DNA of 64,000 nucleotides, taken from NCBI GenBank assembly GCA_023052935.1, contig CM041292.1, forward strand, positions 171,864,900 through 171,928,899. The letters are read 5' to 3'. The notes beneath the pieces are model-generated. The model was given only the letters and a program-made list of their open reading frames with translations. It was not told where the DNA came from and did not search any database. Source of the DNA: Piezodorus guildinii (Eukaryota; Arthropoda; Insecta; Hemiptera; Pentatomidae). Shown piece after piece: positions 10,336 to 21,305 of the stretch (position 1 is its first letter; every line of letters begins with the position of its first letter). Both the position numbers and the translations under genes were made by a program.

Positions 10336-12410
10336 CCAAATCTATTATTTTATTTATCATTTATTGAAATTTACACCTGCATTTAATCATACATTATGTA
10401 AATAAGTTAAGAGAAAGTGACTTGAAAGAAACTAGTAGAGAATTTATTGAATAGTAGCACTCGATGGGCGCAGGCAGGAGGAATTAGCCCTACAATTGTT
10501 AGAACAGATAAAAATATTAAAAATAAAATAAGATAAATAGATAAATATAATAGCTATAAACTGTTTTTACTCAACACCACGCCTTTGATTAATAATTATA
10601 TATGTTTACAGATAGGGTTTCGAAAAAAAAAAATATATATATATTTATATATGAAACCCACTTGGTCTCTCCCAACGAAAATCCTTTGTAAGCCTTTGAC
10701 TCTATCAAATTATTATGGCATTTTAATAACCAGAAAAAAACAACGAATTTCATGACAAAATGAACTCGAGTTCAAAGGAAAATGCGAGCACTTTCAGAGT
10801 TCATCTATCATGAACAGCAGAAATCAACAAAATAACAATAAACAAAATTTTATCCATCCCACTTTTCTTCAAAGCAAGAACAACATCTTACGGCCTCTGA
10901 GTAATAGATATCGTGTATTATAATCGGTACGCAAATTTAGGATACAGCTAGAAAATTTAGAAGATTAGAAAAAGAAATTGCGGAGTTCATTTCTCGTATA
11001 ATAAAGTTTATGCATAGCGGCGGTTGAAAAGGACATTCAGAGTGGTTAGGTACTTAAGAACTCCTAAAAAATTAATACGCGCTGAGCCGACTCTTAGGCG
11101 TCAGAGGGATTGAGGATTGCGTAAAAACTGATTTAAGGGATTTGGGCTTGGGCGGTGGTCGGTGGATGGTATCGTGTAGGCAGGCTTCGGTGGCATCAGC
11201 ATTGGGCATTCAGAACCGGAAGGTGGAGTTTTAGTTATTCATAAACTTTAACATCAGTCCAAATCGCATGGACCACTGACACCTGGATTGAGGATTAGTT
11301 TCGGATATCATAACTCAAGAAGCACTACGTGAAGTTTAGCAATTGTAAGGGCTCGAAGGAAGCATTTGAAAACTTAGACTATTATTAAAGATAAAACGAT
11401 ATTCGTCATTATGGCAGGGATGCATTTGTTGAATTTTTCAGACAAGTTTATTACAGATAAAATGTAATCATCTCAAAATTATAAAATACTATCACAGAGT
11501 AGGAAGAAAGTAGGATTTTTCAGTATATTGGCATTAATATCCGACATATAAAAAAAACAAAAACTAAATAATAAATTAAATAAAGACATTAATAATATTA
11601 ATTAGATAGAAAAAAAAAACATTATTAAGATATGTTACTGAAAAATAAATATAAAAAACTAACCACTCTGATATTTTAATAAATAACTATTCTATAACCG
11701 TTCAATCATTTGAACTGACAAAAATAAGGCCTCAAAATGTGATATATTTTATAATGGACCTACGTCTTTGGAGTCAGTTTTCGTCATTTTCGAACACACA
11801 TAACACACAATTCAACCGCTCTTTCCAATGTACTGTTTATACATACCATTCCTGTTTATACATAAGCAAAAAGAATTCCGAATAGGAATGAGTAAATGTG
11901 CGTACAGAAAAAATTTGCGAACGTCTAAATTTATTTATAATAGCTCAGACGATGGTGGTGGTTAAGTGTGTTATGGGAAAAATAAAAAAGGGAATGTAAA
12001 CTGGCAGAAGGTTTTTTTCCCCGTGCAAATTATGGTTCTAATGACACCTCTCGGGGTAAAAGGTGTTTTTAAATACCTGCAATTACGTTTTTTAAATATG
12101 TTAGTCATGAGGAAATAGAGTAGGTACCTATAGGAATTATAAACAAAATGGCATAAGAACCATTGAAGTTTATTTTAAATAATTGAGAAAACCTCCTCGA
12201 AATGGTATGCGACAGCTCGTGGGTAAATATATATCCGGTAAAATATTATGCTGATTCCGTACAAATACTATTGAGTGGAAGTTTAGAGATTTGAGATAAA
12301 GAATAAACGTGCCAAAATAAAGAAGATGTGTTTAATTAATTGTCTCTAAATTGATCTTAGCTGCCTTGGAGTATAACATAGAGCTCTGATTCAACAAAAT
12401 ATAAAAAAAA
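10336..12410. other. Unassigned sequence
   Basis: No gene or recognised repeat. A GC-richer patch at about 11035-11300 has no long frame and no repeat partner that I could find in the window. Confidence 0.4.
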
Positions 12411-13294
12411 TCTGGTGCGGGCAACACACGACTTTCACTTACCTCCGTTTTAAAAATCGATTAAAGAATTTCAAATACAGTTATAGATAAAAATTATTGA
12501 AACTATTAAAGAATTAATTAAATTAAATTTCTATAGAAACAGGTTTTTTTATTAAAAAATCAATTATCATCTAAAAGAATCAGTAAGTTTTATCGGCTTT
12601 TTATCACTCTTTATTAAATTTTAAAAGCTTATGTATTAGATAATATTTTTCTAAAATCTTTAGCTTTCCAACGGTATATCACACATGTATATTAATGTTC
12701 TTATGTTCAAAAACAAAAAATTGCATTAAAAAAATATTATTTCTGTTTTCTCCTTTAGTTGGGTATCGAATTTATTCAATTAATATATTCACCTGTTTTT
12801 CATCAGCGTTAAAAAGATAATCTAGTTATTATTATTGAATCTACAAAATTAAAGGTAGTTTAGAGGAAGACAATTTAAAATATCGGCATTTAAGCTCTGT
12901 CAGAATATTTTAATCAGAATGAAACCTGCATGATATTAAAGCCTATTGAATTCTACATCGATATAGCGAGTTTGATCAAAATCGTCACAACCGTTTTTGA
13001 GAAAATCGTAAAAAGGTGCAAAATGCATGGTATTAATGGCTCTTCTGTTAAGCTGTTTTTGGTGAAAAAGGTTTTGTAACGTCTCGGGCGTATAGTTGTG
13101 TTAAATATGAAATTTCCGTTTCATTGGCCTTTTCGTTTCCGCCCGAGAGTTACCACACACGGACACACACAGACACGGATAATCTTGCGGGACTTGGTCA
13201 TTTGGACTCAGGGGACCTTAAACGTGTATTTCCGTAGAAAATTTTCACGATCGCAATACTTTCCCTTACTATATATAGTAAGTGAAAGTAAAAA
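12411..13294 (+). mobile_element. Family F element, full length
   Basis: Runs from TCTGGTGCGGGCAACACACG to TTACTATATATAGTAAGTGA with AAGTAAAA. Both subterminal 12-mers and the palindrome are intact. It holds the stretch lost from the arm at 2248 (the phrase gggtatcgaatttattcaat). The CA tract is eroded to ACACACGGACACACACAG. This is the best solitary copy for defining the family. Confidence 0.75.
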
Positions 13295-16100
13295 TGATAA
13301 ACAAATCTCATGCCTTTGTTAAATTCACCACTGATACAGATAAATTAATAAGACCAAAACTCGGTGTAAACAAACATGACGAGATAGAGCTAGATTGTAA
13401 GTAAATAGATCGAACACTGACATCAGCAAAGAGGCTATCTGAATAAAGCGAGTTGTTTGATCAACTTAGCATGCGTAGAGTCGATATGGAGCAACTGTTG
13501 CTTTTTGGCCAATTGATCTCAACAATAAATTATTCCTACCATGCGGAACAGATATTAGCGACCATGCTAACCAGCAATTAATAACGTTTGTTATTAATTA
13601 CTCAACGACGATATTCGGGATCACGCAGAAACAACCTACAGTGATTGAGAAAATTCGCAGATATTTCAAGTTAATATATTATTAATTACAACGAAAAATA
13701 GATTTTGAGAATATAATATCGATATAGAACAATAAATAGAGCCGTATGTGTACGTAACGCAGGATCAGATGTTACCAGGTGCGTTCAGAATTTGATCATG
13801 CTGTCATATGTTGTGATACGAATCAGAGGGAGAGAGAGGAGGAAAATGAAAAGGTAAATCATTATTCAAATTACTACAACATAAATAAAATCTCTATTAG
13901 TTCCAATATCTTTACTATATTTTAATAAGCCTGTTGGACTTAATTAAATTTGGCAAGTTCCTCTTCTTCATCCAAAACAAATCTCTTCCCCTAAAAGGTA
14001 AAAATTCCATTCCTAAAACCAGTCACTGGCATTGATTTAAGTAAAAAGATTATATAAGGCCTTAAGAAAAATAAGATTTTTTTTATTCAAACTAATATAG
14101 GATAAAAATGAAAGCACAAGTTATAAGAATCTAAACTGGTTGCCAAAAGGCCTGGATAAAGGTTATAATAATAAATGCTGTTTCTCAAAACCGCCTGTTA
14201 CCTGTATTGTAGGGCTTATAATATCAATATCCTAAGTCGAGGGTTCAAAAGCCACTCAAATTGTCCTGTGCATTATCAGACAGTCGTTAAAGATCAATAT
14301 CTCAATTAAACCTGGACTCTCACTGTGGCATCGTCGGATTAGCCACAGTAGTATAAAATGACGTTAAAAGAATAAACAAACAACAAAACCTAATTCTGTC
14401 TAGGTTGCACTGTACATATCATTTCAACTCCTTTCTACTTTCCAAAAATTCTCACTTCAGCCGTATCAATTTTCGAGCTTCACAAAACTGTAAATCTCGA
14501 GGAGGTTCGTGGTCCAGTACCTCAGATCCGACGGAAGACCAGTCATCGGAACAGAAATATTAAAATGATCCAACAAAAAGTTAAAAGCAGCGTTCCACTC
14601 CGTGGTGGTGCGTTGGCCTGTTCTTCCAACCATGGATCATGGAACGGTTTTCTCAACGTGTATGTTACAAAACCCCAACATTATATGATTAGGGAAACCT
14701 TTACTCAGTCAGAGAAAACTTCTAAGCTGATAATGAAGAACTTTCAAAAAACAAAAGAACTTATAACTCATGCAAAATATTATCGAAAGCGTGCCATCAA
14801 TTAAAAAGTCAATTTACAAAAGGTACTATATCCACTCAAAGAAATTCTACAGAAAGTGTAAAACTCTCTCATTACTATATTATTAAACCATACTTGATTC
14901 TTTTCGCATTAAAATCTATAATTTTTTTATTACTATATCAGTAACACTATATTAAAGTTATAGAATGAAATGTTTAATATGATCTGGATTGAAACTAAAT
15001 GCCTTAATAACAACATAAATTCAAATAGAAGATTTAGAGATTTAAATAAAACTAAATGATGAGAATACAAATGTCAAAATATGAATTTCGTACATTTAGT
15101 ACATTTTGGAAATCAACGTCTCAATTATTCCATAGTTGCAACCTGTTAGAAGCAACAACATAATTTTATATCACAGTTTAAATAAAATTTATAATATATT
15201 TCAATATAATTGACATTGTTTTGACTAATAGAATTTTCCTTCTAACCTTTAATTAATAAAATATTTTTAAGTATATTGTACTTACAAATATTTATTGCAC
15301 AGGCAATTTGAATTATAATTAATAAGTTTCATTATAATTGTTACAAGGTGAAATATCTAAAAAAAAAAATTATTTTAACAGTGATAAACTATGAGACTTA
15401 GGTTTCCAAAATTCGCTGAAGCACATTTTTTACAAAATTAATATATTGCCGCAATTGTATTCTAACCGTTTAGTAATATCCCATTTTATCTAATTTAATT
15501 TTCCAAAAAGTACTAATTACACATCAATTTCGTTAGATATCAAATTAAAATATTTCTTGAACAACATAAAAATAAAGCCATTGAAATTAAAAAATCATGA
15601 TTTTAAAATGAAAAACAAAACAAATAATGTGGTTTAATAATAACTTAATAAAGATTTATTTGTCACCTGTAAATTTTTCTAAATAGAGTACCTTTGGCGA
15701 TTTCCCAACGTGTCAGTTCTTATCAATTTCTCTATCTGGGGCGTGTTTAATAAAACTTTCCCTTACCACCTTATTATAGTTTCATAAAACATTTACTATT
15801 AATTAAATAATATAACAATTGAAATTACTCAACAACACTTAATTAATAAAGTTTATGCGTTTTTGATACCATTAACTTTTGCGACTTTATATGTTAGGTA
15901 ATATTTTGCCTGTATTCGTTAGCTTTGCAAGGGTACATTACACAACAATATTAATACTCCAGTTTCCGGATATTTATTTTCAACCTGAGAGAATTATTCT
16001 TCAGTTAATTATTAATGTATTTCATAGTTTACATTTTTATCACTACAAACAATTTGGGATGGTTAATCGCAAAATATAAGGAAAATTGATGACCCTCTTG
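13295..16100. other. Unassigned AT-rich sequence with one SINE copy
   Basis: Apart from the S1 SINE near 14.2-14.4 kb, nothing is recognised. A 79-codon frame at 14565-14804 has no family resemblance and lies in AT-rich sequence; I do not call it a gene. Confidence 0.4.
14190..14385 (+). mobile_element. SINE, family S1, plus strand
   Basis: The only plus-strand S1 copy. It has a B-box-like GAGGGTTCAAAAGCC near 14239-14253. The body is in the reverse sense to the other copies (cattaaacc...ttagccacagtagtataaa), with a tail like aaaagaataaacaaac. The body is internally shortened. Confidence 0.6.
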
Positions 16101-16403
16101 TTTTTTTTTCTTTTCGGTTGGCGCGACATGCCTTGAAGACCCTTGTCCGGGCTGAATGGTTTCTTAAGATTCCACACCGCAATACTCGATAATATTTTAT
16201 AGGGTAAGAGTCCATCACTCACTACGCCCATTTTTGTGAGTGTCCACCAGTTGGCTGACGGATCTCACATACCCTAGAGGAGGCTGTGAGTGAATAACCG
16301 TTTAATTACGAAAGTCCTCTTCTTAAAAACGTTTGTCAGGACTGGAATTCGAACTCACAAACTTTATCATGGTATGCTAGCCACACAACCACGGACTCCC
16401 TCT
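16101..16403 (-). mobile_element. tRNA-derived SINE, family S3
   Basis: On the minus strand the head reads GAGTCCGTGGTTGTGTGG then CTAGCATACC (A-box-like), and GTGAGTTCGAATTCC (B box, complement near 16339-16353). An unrelated body follows, ending in GGGTCTTCAAGGCATG and an A-rich tail at 16101-16115. The body differs from S1 and S2, so this is a separate family, seen once in the window. Confidence 0.65.
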
Positions 16404-16489
16404 TTAAAGATACATTATGAACAAACATTTTGACAATTCGGTATCAAAGGTCAGTGAATTAATCTAAATTAGAAACATCAAATACTATT

Positions 16490-16640
16490 TTATCGTATGT
16501 GTATATATATATATATTGTTTGATCAGTTCTCGACTGTTGATAATTTAAGTTTGTGCTGTTCTTAGATTTCAGTCAATGAATAAACAATTTTATCTATGC
16601 GACGTTTCGAGAATTTAATGTTCTCATAATCATGCCTTAA
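16490..16640 (-). mobile_element. Solo arm with hammerhead-like core
   Basis: On the minus strand, about 16630-16600 reads ATTATGAGAACATTAAATTC then TCGAAACGTCGC. That is a short hairpin (GAGAA/TTCTC) followed directly by GAAACGTC. Four other loci share the layout of TGA-rich lead, hairpin, CGAAACGT and AT tail. The CTGANGA box of a true hammerhead ribozyme is degraded here. Confidence 0.4.
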
Positions 16641-16914
16641 CAGTGGAAAAACAAAAAAATCAGAACATTAATATTATTATACAATAATTAATATATGATG
16701 TTATTGTTAGAGATATAAAGAAGAGTACATTGAACAATGAATAATCATACAGTAGGTACATAGATATTTTAAATTAGGATTTACATTAAAGATATTACTA
16801 TAAAATTACTTACAATTTTGGACAAAATAGTCTCTTAATTAGACATGTTTAGCCTACAAGTTTGGCTGTAGGGTAAGTTAGCCTTTTTTTATTTATTTAT
16901 TTAATAATTAGAAA

Positions 16915-17310
16915 TTCGGGCTCTACTAAACCATCGAATTCTTCCCTTATCCAATCACAACAATCCAAAATCCTTCGTAAAATCCTCAATGCTCCTTACT
17001 TTGTCATGTACAAACTCATCCATAAAGACCTTGATGTTCCGTATGTTGCTGATTTTGCACGACCTAGATACTATTCCTTTCATGACAAACTCCATTCCCA
17101 CCCTAATTTCAATCCTTTCTTCCTCTTCAACTCCTGACAATCCTCGGAGGCATCTGAAAAGGAAATGGCCCCAAAACCTTCTTGGCTAGAATATTTTTAG
17201 AGTGCTTCCAATTGGGAAGCTTCTCTACATGTGTTTCATGCCTTTTTATATTTCACTCAAATTTACTTGTTGTATTCAATTATACAGTTGTAAATTCCAC
17301 TAAATAAAAA
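16915..17310 (+). mobile_element. Jockey-like LINE, 5'-truncated 3' end
   Basis: The plus strand encodes the end of a Jockey-type ORF2: a segment like SKILRKILNAPYFV, then KLIHKDLDVPYV, the family's usual tail ahead of the stop. It is followed by a 3' untranslated region (cttctctacatgtgtttcat) and an A-rich end near 17310. The same product is encoded by the copy at 44.2-44.8 kb. Reverse transcriptase motifs are absent because only the last few hundred bases were inserted. Confidence 0.65.
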
Positions 17311-17994
17311 AATTAGAATAAGACTTGGCGAATAACTGTCAGCCCGCAAAAAAAAAAGTTGGCAGTTCATATATCAATCATCCTCGAACCAGCGAGTGCA
17401 AATAAACACTATAACGATAGCCAAATATAACAAATGAAATAAATAAATATATATCAACTTAAATAAATATTCATTACTAAACCAATTGGTAAGTGAATGA
17501 CATTCAAGCTAATTTGCCAATGACTAGGCAGCTAAATGAGGTCAAAAAGGATGACTATGGAAAACCTCTTTGGAGAGGATGAATGAAGGTGGAAGACTGG
17601 CTGCAAGGGGGAGCTACGCCTTCTTGTCAGTTTTACATAATAATAACATCTCTGGCCTAGTTTACTGCCATACATTAGCAATTATGTATTCCGGTTGCGA
17701 CGTTTAAGGAACCTCTTCACCTTTTAGTTTTAGATTTGCAAAACTAGAGAGACTAGGTGTTCTCATCAGTGAAAACAGGTCTTGCCTAGTGGAACATAAC
17801 ATAAGTTATAGGAAAAGAAAAACACCAATATTCCTTAAATAGAAATGTTCTCGTTTAAGATCATTGTATACAAAAATTGATGTGGAATTAATTTATTTTT
17901 TTAAATGAAGTATGAAATATCAAAATGACAGGAGTAAGATATTGGAGGACCCAAAAAGATACTTCCTCAACATCAAATGAAGTAACAAGGACAT
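17311..17994. other. Unassigned sequence
   Basis: No gene or recognised repeat. About 17500-17760 is slightly less AT-rich but lacks a long frame. Confidence 0.4.
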
Positions 17995-18198
17995 TTGCTA
18001 AGACTTGAGAGGAGCGCCAAACCTTACACCGCAAAATTTCATGATACCACGAACCCCGAGGTACGGAGATTCGGCACATTTTATCCACCGACAACGCTAG
18101 AAGATGCCAAATGTAGCAGAAGAAATATATACATGTCGATATATGATGGAAAATCTCGAAATACCCATCTAATTCCATCCAAAGGGGATCACTGGTAA
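17995..18198 (+). other. Open frame of unknown nature, possible exon
   Basis: A 67-codon frame in a locally GC-richer patch. The frame ends just before GTAAGAGG, which would be a reasonable splice donor at about 18197. The upstream side (gctaagacttgag) gives only a weak acceptor. The product has no domain I recognise. It could be a relic exon, a transposon fragment or chance. Confidence 0.15.
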
Positions 18199-18259
18199 GA
18201 GGGGCGGATCAGAAACTTTTTTTATTTTTTTTCGAAATGAGATATGGGCAGTGATGGAT

Positions 18260-18518
18260 TTGTTTGTTTAGATATTTAACGTCACTTTATGCTACAGTGG
18301 AAGTCCTAAATTATGTCCATCCAGGTTTAATTAGGATAGGGATCATTAACGAGTACGTGACATCGCACATGCTCGGGACCACCTTTTTACGTCCCCCCGG
18401 AAGGACGTCATAACTAATGACTTACTCCCATTAAAAAATCCTAGAACCACCTAAGGGTTTGAACCCGTGACATTTGGCATAGGAGGCTGTTATGGTAGCT
18501 ACCATGCTACAAGTGATC
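18260..18518 (-). mobile_element. SINE, family S1
   Basis: Good S1 copy. It has a B box GGTTTGAACCCG in plus-strand complement sense near 18458-18469, and the shared body ttaattaggatagggatcat. Its 3' end at 18260-18280 reads tttagatatttaacgtcact, as in the 10.1-kb copy. A short internal deletion removes the 'ggctaatcggacgatgctac' block. Confidence 0.7.
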
Positions 18519-18942
18519 CCAGTGATGGATTTAACGACCAAAACAACTCTAAGAGAGCCTAACAAGACAGGTCTTCCTACAGATTATCAATTTAATAATG
18601 CTAAATTATTACTTTCTTTTAGTAGATGGAATCAACAGGGAAAATTCTATTGTTTCCATCTAAAGCAGTTTGATACAAATGGTTCATCGACCTAATATTT
18701 AATCCACAGAAATATACATTAACGCTTATAAAAAGTTATTGAATTTTTTTTTAAAACTTAGTTCAACATAAATATGTGCCTCAGATGGCTTGAAATAATT
18801 AAGGACTGATACACTATTATTATTATAAATAAACCACTAAAACTATAAAAAAAACAAAAAAAAAAACAACAAACTTGATGATTCAAACTTATCGATTATC
18901 AATATATTTCTTTTGCCATTTTAAGGTATATATATGATATTG

Positions 18943-18945
<3 letters not shown>
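18519..18945. other. Unassigned AT-rich sequence
   Basis: A frame at 18492-18695 overlaps the SINE head and is not supported as a gene. Nothing else is seen. Confidence 0.4.

Positions 18946-18946
<1 letters not shown>

Positions 18947-19028
<82 letters not shown>
18947..19028. repeat. (TA)n microsatellite
   Basis: About 82 bp of pure TA dinucleotide. It is the longest simple repeat in the window. Confidence 0.95.
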
Positions 19029-19030
<2 letters not shown>

Positions 19031-19084
19031 ACAATTACCTTTTACTTACTTTTCTATTTTTATTACAAAGAGTTTATGCTTAGA

Positions 19085-19140
19085 CATGGCTCAGTAATGC
19101 CCTGATGATGGCTCACAAGCTTGAGCCGAAACGTCGGCAA
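19085..19140 (+). ncRNA. Hammerhead ribozyme-like motif (degraded)
   Basis: 19102-19138 reads CCTGATGAT, then the hairpin GGCTC...GAGCC, then GAAACGTC. CTGATGA, stem II and GAAA in this order form the hammerhead core. Just upstream, GGCtcagtaatGCC can form stem I, and GACATG stands where the GACGTC of stem III and the cleavage site would be expected, with two changes. Hammerheads of this type are known from Penelope-like retroelements. The stem III mismatch predicts an inactive or weak ribozyme. No Penelope protein lies nearby. Confidence 0.4.
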
Positions 19141-19585
19141 AATTAAAATATTTAGAAAAAGGTTTTCTGTTTTTAATTCTTTATTTTTCATTATTTGCTA
19201 TTATTTTTGACCGCCATCGGAAACTCATTCTTCCAAATTATTTATTTTACATTTTTTTTTTTTTTTTACTACATCGAGCAACAGGCCAAGGTTTATTTAC
19301 AGGCAGTAAATTATACATAAAAATCATACATTACAGTATACTAATTAAAATAATAATAATAATAATTGAAATTTAAACTAATTGGTAATGTACTACATTC
19401 CAGCTTAATTTATAAGATGAAACAAAAAAAATATATATATATTGCTACGGTCAAGACAATGACGGGTGGACCACGCCTGGAGGGGCCTAGATGAGGCTAG
19501 AGACTTCTGGACCTGGACAGTCCTCGAAGTGTCTGGAAAGGCCCACCGCCTTACCTGCGCCCGGGTCTAGAAGATTCGGCAGTGG

Positions 19586-19624
19586 TACAAATAGCGGTCC
19601 CCTGAGCCTGGGTGGGTCAGTCTT
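19586..19624 (+). promoter_or_regulatory. Likely LTR core promoter
   Basis: TACAAATA at 19586-19593 can act as a TATA-like box. TCAGTCTT at 19617-19624 matches the arthropod initiator TCAGT at about 30 bp distance, which would place the U3/R border near 19619. This is predicted from spacing only. Confidence 0.45.
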
Positions 19625-19923
19625 GATCTTGCTCAAGTGAATGTATCAGTGAACAGTGACAGTGAACAACTCGTGACAGTGTGACAGTGTAGTGAAACCG
19701 TGTGTCAGTATTGTGATAATCGGTCGGTGGGAAATTAGAAGACTGTAGTTTATATATAATTTATAGTTGTAAGTCTTAGAATAAGTCTAGCAGATTGTAA
19801 GTAGTTTATTCGTTAGGAATACCTCATTTTATATGTATACTGTTTAGTAGTTAAGCTAGTAATTCCATTATTATTGTTAATATAGTGGTTAGTAATCCCT
19901 TTGTATTTGTGTTTTCTGTATTT

Positions 19924-19929
19924 AATAAA
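19924..19929 (+). terminator. Poly(A) signal in LTR
   Basis: AATAAA about 55 bp before the LTR end. The identical signal in the 3' LTR (25944-25949) would be the one used for the element's transcript. Confidence 0.6.
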
Positions 19930-19988
19930 CATTTGTAATTTGTAAACTGGAGTAGTTCATTTCGCACACCCCGTAGCCCGTAACAATT

Positions 19989-20006
19989 TGGTGTCAGAAG
20001 TGGGAT
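19989..20006 (+). other. Primer-binding site
   Basis: TGGTGTCAGAAGTGGGAT begins three bases after the 5' LTR with TGG, complementary to a tRNA 3' CCA end, as expected for minus-strand priming. I cannot name the tRNA with confidence. Confidence 0.7.
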
Positions 20007-20069
20007 CATTGTAAATGGTTATAATTTTGGTTTTCTTGTTTTTGTAATTATTGGGCTACTGTGTGGAAA

Positions 20070-21305
20070 ATGACTTCTCAGAGTGTTAGACTGAATGATT
20101 TAAAAGTTGCAGACTTAAGACGGGAGTTAGAAGAACGAGATCTGGATACTTCCGGAACGAAATCAGTACTGCAACAACGCTTGCGCCAATTTTTTGTTGA
20201 TTCAGGGGAAAATCCAGACGAGATTACGTTTGAAAATGATTTCAGTAAGTTGTCTGCAACTTTTAAAACTGAATTAGGTAATGTAGAAAAGAAGTTAGGT
20301 AATGAATTAAGTACTGTTAAAAATGAGTTAGGTAATGTAGAAAAGAAGTTAGGTAATGAATTAAGTACTGTTAAAAATACATTGGAGGCTAAGTTAGGCA
20401 ATTTAGAAACTAAGTTAATGGAAAGTGTAGATAATAAGTTAGCTGATGTAGAATCTAGATTAGGAGAAAAAGTCGATTCAATAGAAAATGAACTTAGGGT
20501 AAGAATAGAAGCTCTAGAAGAACGTATGGGCAACCCACCGACAATCGACACCGACCAACCCTCTGAGAGAAGCCCTCACAACACCATTCCCTCCGCCAAT
20601 GCTGGGATGCCACCAACGCACAACACCATCCCATTGTTCGACGGGAAGACGCCGTGGGAGGACTACGTGACTCTCTTCGAGACAGCGGCTTCGATCCACG
20701 GGTGGTCAAAGGAGACGCAAGCATCAGCGTTGTGCCTAGCCTTGCGTGGAGACGCCTTAGGAGTGCTACAGGGGATGCCCATGTCGGAGCGGTGCAACTA
20801 CGGTGAGCTGATGAAAAGACTGGAGATGCGTTTCGGCCATCGCCACATGGACCAACTATACCGTTCCCAGTTAAAGAACAGGGTCCAGAAGACCAACGAG
20901 ACGCTGCAGGAATTTGAAGCAGATATCGCCCGGCTAGTGAGGAATGCCTACCCAACGGTCACCGACGACGTCTACGAGAGCTTGGCTATCGACAAATTTC
21001 TGGATGGACTTCGAGACCCGGAAACCCAACAGGCAGTGAAACTCGCACGCCCTAAAACTTTGGGCGATGCATTGTCGCAGGCCATGGAATTCGAGGCTGT
21101 CAGGCAGTCAGTCCGTGAACATGCACGAGTTCGAGCGGCAGAAGCGGAGCCTAACGCGGCCCCCACCATCGAGGACATAGTAGCAAAGGTTTTAGAAGCC
21201 CTCAGGACTCGCAAAAAGGAGATACGCTGTTGGAGCTGCGGTCAACTTGGACACCCCAGAAGCAAGTGTCCTACCAGGAAGCCGGAAAAGCCACAGGAAA
21301 ACTAA
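20070..21305 (+). CDS. Gypsy Gag with N-terminal SAP domain and zinc knuckle
   Basis: Structural protein of the retrotransposon particle, 411 residues from the first ATG (20070; the frame is open three codons further, from a GTG). Residues 11-42 form a SAP-type helix-extension-helix (LKVADLRREL, then DTSGTKSVL), a fold that usually binds DNA or chromatin. A coiled-coil stretch follows, with an 18-residue unit duplicated at 69-86 and 87-104 (54-bp tandem repeat, 20274-20381). The capsid-type retrotransposon Gag region begins near W196, and a CX2CX4HX4C knuckle lies at C387-C400. The first 460 bp are AT-rich like the host; the rest is GC-rich. The last 151 nt overlap the open pol frame. Confidence 0.93.
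   Translation: MTSQSVRLNDLKVADLRRELEERDLDTSGTKSVLQQRLRQFFVDSGENPDEITFENDFSKLSATFKTELGNVEKKLGNELSTVKNELGNVEKKLGNELSTVKNTLEAKLGNLETKLMESVDNKLADVESRLGEKVDSIENELRVRIEALEERMGNPPTIDTDQPSERSPHNTIPSANAGMPPTHNTIPLFDGKTPWEDYVTLFETAASIHGWSKETQASALCLALRGDALGVLQGMPMSERCNYGELMKRLEMRFGHRHMDQLYRSQLKNRVQKTNETLQEFEADIARLVRNAYPTVTDDVYESLAIDKFLDGLRDPETQQAVKLARPKTLGDALSQAMEFEAVRQSVREHARVRAAEAEPNAAPTIEDIVAKVLEALRTRKKEIRCWSCGQLGHPRSKCPTRKPEKPQEN

Larger units (their letters stand above)
19443..19985 (+). repeat. 5' LTR
   Basis: Starts TGCTACGG and ends CCGTAACA, giving a short imperfect inverted end (TGCTACGG against TGTTACGG). 543 bp. Against the 3' LTR I see one substitution (gtgtctgg against gtgcctgg) and one extra T in the 3' copy near 25962. 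Short GTGACAGT-type repeats occur at about 19665-19690. Confidence 0.95.

Noticed and set aside
20078..20551. Long antisense frames across gag and pol
   Set aside because: They mirror the sense coding sequence and have no domain.
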